Source: Styela clava
Lineage: Eukaryota > Chordata > Ascidiacea > Stolidobranchia > Styelidae
Reading direction: 5' to 3'
Assembly: GCF_964204865.1 (NCBI RefSeq)
Contig: NC_135257.1
Coordinates: 2,418,001-2,482,000 of the forward strand
Length of the DNA stretch: 64,000 nt
Below the pieces are notes generated by a model. The model was not told where the DNA came from. It did no database searches and saw only the letters and a list, made by a program, of their open reading frames with translations. The position numbers and the translations under genes were made by a program. Every line of letters begins with the position of its first letter. Within the stretch, counting starts at the first letter, position 1. This document shows positions 60,322 to 64,000 of the stretch, in pieces.

Positions 60322-60393
60322 CACCAAGATGGCGCACAACCTGAACATAATATGTGTACCAGTTAGGATATCAGGTTGTGCGCCATCTTGGTG
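60322..60393. repeat. Perfect 23-bp inverted repeat
   Basis: Arms at 60322-60344 and 60371-60393 are exact reverse complements with a 26-bp loop; each arm contains AAGATGGCGCAC or its complement. They lie inside a rearranged, reverse-oriented copy of the GTATGTGTACCAG element family (about 60310-60470). Confidence 0.85.
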
Positions 60394-60721
60394 GGTTTCA
60401 GTCTCTTTACTCGCACAACTTGATGTAAAGTTATAGAACAAAATTAGTTACCACCATTTTGGTACACATACATCTGAATTTTCAGGGTCCATCGTATGTT
60501 AACCAAACACCACAATAATTTGACTACGTTTGCGTTATTCGTCGAAAGAAAATGACCGACAGAAGTGGGACGGGATTGTAACTTGCAATGACTTTAAAAA
60601 CGCAGCGACTCGAACCAAGAATAAAGGCTACTTAAAATTTGTAAGCTTTCTTCATTTCCAGTGGATAATTATACTTATAACTCAAATTAATATTAAATTG
60701 TCTGAAACACAGTCATTCGCG

Positions 60722-61110
60722 AGTGAACATGGGTGCAAGTGTATGCAGGTACGAATATACACGGGGAAAGATGTTCATTGGACGAATGCATATGCGTGAG
60801 AATGTCTTGGGTACAAATGTTCGTGGATGCAAATGTGCATAGGTACAAATGGGCGTCGGTGCAAATGTCAATTGGTGGAAATGTAGTCTACGTGGGTGCA
60901 AATGTACATGAATGCAAGTGCCCGTGGGTTCAAATGTACGTGGGTGCAAATGTGTGTGGGTACAAATGTACATGGGTGCTGATGTACGTGGGTGCTAATA
61001 TCCGCTTGTGCAAATGTCTGTGCGTGCAAATGTCCAGGGTGCAAATATCCGAAGGTGTGAATGTTAATAGGTGCAAAAGTATGTAGGTGCAAACGTCCTG
61101 GGTGCAGTGT
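60722..61110 (+). repeat. 18-bp minisatellite, forward array
   Basis: About 20 degenerate units of consensus GTGGGTGCAAATGTACAT. Because 18 is a multiple of three, long frames appear in both strands (repeating YVGANV-like hexads), but these are repeat artefacts. The reverse-oriented partner array is at 59905-60020. Confidence 0.85.
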
Positions 61111-61508
61111 CTGCGTTCAAATGTGCTGTCAGCCCCAGTTACAGTTCTAAAATTATATTCACTGGAGGTTCTATGTTTATCTGGTTTTCCAAAGTTTTAG
61201 TCCAAAAATTTCTATTGCATCCAATATCACATCCGCATCGGACTAAAACACGACGTGATGACGCTTACCACAAAATTTTCAAACAAGTCCAACAAGATGC
61301 AGTTAAAACAACATGAAATTCCCCGTGACGTCAAAATCACGGGACAAAGCAGGCAAAACGCTTGTTCGCTAGTCATTGGCTTATTCAGTGTCTTGTGATT
61401 TTGACTTCAAGCGAGGTTGAAAAATTGCATTAGTAAATTCTGAAATATTGAGAACAATGGATTCATCATTGACCCTTCTTACAGTCTGATTTTTGCCTTC
61501 AAACAAAC

Positions 61509-64000
61509 ATGGTAAAGTTGAAAAATGTTAAAGTTATTTATGACTCGCGTCAGCCATACAAGCCTGGAGATTTAGTGAAAGGTCGTGCAAGCTTCCAAGT
61601 GGAACGACAAATACAAGTTCGAAGTGAGTATAACTGTATAAATCTGTAGCTACTGGTACTACATGCGGTACCGGTACGGTGTTATGGTACCACATGATAT
61701 TGGTTGGTTACGGCTTCCTCCATCATCAAGTCCATGCTTCTGTGTTTCCGAAAACTAATAACTGACTTATCCCGTACCCCGACATGGAATGATACCCGGA
61801 CGACAGGCCGTGGTTCGCCATTTGGTTGAGCCATCTTATCACTTTCCTCTCCCCCAGGGTGAATATGTGAATCCTAACCCAATAGTTGGACTATGTTCTC
61901 ATACCTCAGTACCTGCATATCCTATCTGCCTATTGTTTATTTGCCGTATCAGTGTATTGTCCTATCTCAAAACCTTCTGAACTTGCTCTGTTTTTGAACT
62001 GCAGCACCATACCGGTACTGCCTTAATTTAGTTATACCAGTATACCGGTACTGTTACCGGTAACATTTAGTAATGTACATGATATTATTCCTGTATACTA
62101 TGCAATTAAAACAGCTATTTTAAACTTTTAATTGTTTTTTAAGGTATTAAACTTACTTTAACTGGAGAATGCAGAGTAAAATGGAAGGTTGATTCAGGTG
62201 GAGATGATGAGAAGACTTACAAATCGCATGAAGTGTATTTTGTAAGACACATCTTTCTGTATGGGCAAGGTAGTTCATCTGTTTATAGTAGGCATGAATG
62301 CTTGAGATTTTTCTATATATTTATATACTGATATACACAACTAAATATCTCAGTGCTATTGAAACATCTTTTTAAATAAAATACGGATTTCTTGTAGGTT
62401 TGGAGCATACTAAAATTTAGATAAGATACTTTGAGTTATACTATATTTGTGATACATTTGGTTAACCTGCATTTAATATTTCATTTAATTAACCTGCATT
62501 TTCAATATTTCATTGAATTGTTTTTGTAGAAAATTCCCAACAAGATGTGTCTATCACTCCTGGTTTGTACAATTCACCATTTCAGTACCAACTTCCAACT
62601 GCTATTCCTTCAAAATTTGTATGTATGTGTTCTAGTTTCAATTTTTAACACCATATTAAATTGTAGTGTTCATTGAATGACTTCATAACTTACTTCTGTA
62701 GATCTCAGGAACGTTTATCTTTAAGTTTAACACAAAAAAAAAATACAAGTTTTTTCACATTCTGGTCGAGATGGTTGTCATGGGATATTATTCAGAATAG
62801 TCAAATGCAATGTTAACGACTATAGAAACTGAAAGAGCATTTTCACTTCTTTTATAGCAAAATATGGAACCGTTTCATACACAATCGCCGTCTCTGTGGA
62901 ATCTAGTGGAGTTTTCGCAAGTGATGAAGCTAACACCTTCGTTATGGATGTATATAATCCAACCAGCCCACCAGCACCTCTTGTAAGAATAATAGGTTTG
63001 AAACATATTTTTGGCTAGATAATCCAATTTATTCTAATGCTCAAAACCAGGCAAGATCATACTAGTGGATGGCTACTCATTGAGGATTTGATATCATTGA
63101 TACATTAAGTAGTTACAAACATAGCTATGGAAAAGAATATTTCAAAAAGCTGAGAATTTTGTTTGTGCATCTTTGATCAAAGTAGTATCACAAGCAGAAG
63201 TTTGCGAATTCAGTCATAATTTTTTACTCTTTCATGATTTTAATCGAACAGATTCAGAGGAATTTTTACTTTTGTTAATTACCTTTGTTCACTGTTTTGA
63301 AGCAAGCATAGTTTTTTAATAAAAGTTTGGTTCACCTAACAATCATAACAGAAATTTGCTTTTGAAAAGATTACCATAATTTGTTGTTTTCCGAATCACT
63401 TCGTCTTGACTGACAAGTCCCATATTAATATACCGGTATGTTTCAGAGGCCGATCCGACTGTTTGGGGAAGGTGAAGACACTGGCTGTTTTGGTGGTCTT
63501 GAAATGATAAAATTTGAGTTGACAACTGACAAAAATTATTATAGCCCTGGGGAATCAATAATGGTCAATGGATATGTTATGAATGGAAGGTAGGAAATTG
63601 CTTCAAAATGAAACATTTTTTGAATACCCAATAAATCATATGTTAAATATAATATATTGTTGATGTGGTTGGTAAAAAGCAGATAGGGGGGGGGGGGGGG
63701 GTATATTGAGCATATGGGGTTAATTGAGTACAAGGTATAAAAACCTCGCTAACTTTTTTGTACGTTGAGTGAATGGTTTGTACTTTGTAGCAACAATAGT
63801 TCATATCCTATGCTTCCATTTCATTGCGTATAACTGACTTGCCTACTAATGATAAAATTGTTTTAGATGTTTGTATGTGAAATTTTTTTTGTTCACGAAA
63901 AAAATTGTTTTGGAAACTTTCACGTGACACTTTTCTGATAGTATATTTTGAACTTTTTGTGATGCCTTTTAGTACCTTAGTAAAGACTCTCTTTGCCCCA
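61509..64000 (+). CDS. Arrestin domain-containing protein (ARRDC-type), 5' part, runs off the window
   Basis: Exons: 61509-61623, 62144-62269, 62530-62622, 62858-62982, 63447-63589 and 63973-64000 (cut). Phases are consistent (1, 1, 1, 0, 2). The N-terminal arrestin fold begins MVKLKNVKVIYDSRQPYKPG, then LVKGRASFQV, LTGECRVKW, PFQYQLPTAIPSKF and KYGTVSYTIAV; the PFxxxLP..PS.F block is the alpha-arrestin signature. The second arrestin domain starts with FELTTDKNYYSPGESI. In animals alpha-arrestins recruit NEDD4-family ubiquitin ligases through C-terminal PPxY motifs to down-regulate receptors and transporters; that part lies outside the window. The exon 3 donor at 62623 (after GTAT) rather than 62619 is chosen because only it keeps frame. 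Intron 1 contains a SINE tail. Confidence 0.92.
61700..61890 (+). repeat. SINE tail fragment in ARRDC intron 1
   Basis: Contains GGTTACGGCTTCCTCCATCA, GACAGGCCGTGGTTCGCC and CTTTCCTCTCCCCCAGGGTG, matching the SINE tail. The tRNA head is missing. Confidence 0.7.
63687..63703 (+). repeat. G homopolymer run
   Basis: About 16 consecutive G in the intron before the last visible exon of the arrestin-domain gene. Such runs often mark sequencing uncertainty and can form quadruplexes. Confidence 0.8.

Noticed and set aside
59867-61092. Frames on both strands with YVGANV- or HTHLHP-type hexads
   Set aside because: They follow from an 18-bp minisatellite read in several frames; being open in both strands argues against coding.

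Overview
The window is animal nuclear DNA. It is AT-rich, with spliced genes using GT-AG introns and dense transposon debris. All gene products have clear animal relatives: cytochrome b561 D2, ER cyclophilins, CCDC87, THAP9 and arrestin-domain proteins. The mix of compact genes, a tRNA-derived SINE, many hAT-like elements and an env-bearing Ty3/gypsy element suggests a marine invertebrate, perhaps a tunicate. That placement is an inference and weak.

Layout. At 1.6-2.9 kb (minus) is a two-exon CYB561D2-type gene. From 4.9 to 21.6 kb (plus) lies a tandem array of three secretory-pathway cyclophilins. The first has two near-identical alternative first exons and an HGEL C-terminus. The second has a long (DDHEHHK)n histidine/aspartate-rich N-terminus, has lost two active-site residues and ends in HSEL. 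The third is a canonical PPIB with a complete hAT element in its last intron. From 23.7 to 41.2 kb (minus) is a 25-exon CCDC87-like gene, reconstructed with consistent phase at every junction and matching human CCDC87 from near the N-terminus to the C-terminus. It is head-to-head with a three-exon THAP9/P-element-type transposase gene (41.9-45.5 kb, plus), across about 0.7 kb that carries a YY1-like motif.

From 47.8 to 58.3 kb is a nested transposon. A short inverted-repeat element (7-bp duplication) was hit by a hAT-like element (8-bp duplication CTACGTAG). That hAT was in turn hit by a full-length Ty3/gypsy element (4-bp duplication ACCG) with 728-bp LTRs that look identical by eye, an intact gag, an intact pol and an env-like gene interrupted by one frame change. 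From 59.9 to 61.1 kb is an oppositely oriented pair of 18-bp minisatellite arrays. An arrestin-domain (ARRDC-type) gene starts at 61.5 kb and runs off the right edge.

The cellular genes do not form one pathway. The three cyclophilins are a local family whose members appear to have diverged in ER retrieval, metal binding and catalysis. This family is the strongest candidate for new biology. Splice sites were assigned by reading GT-AG borders, frame and family alignment. No transcript data were available.
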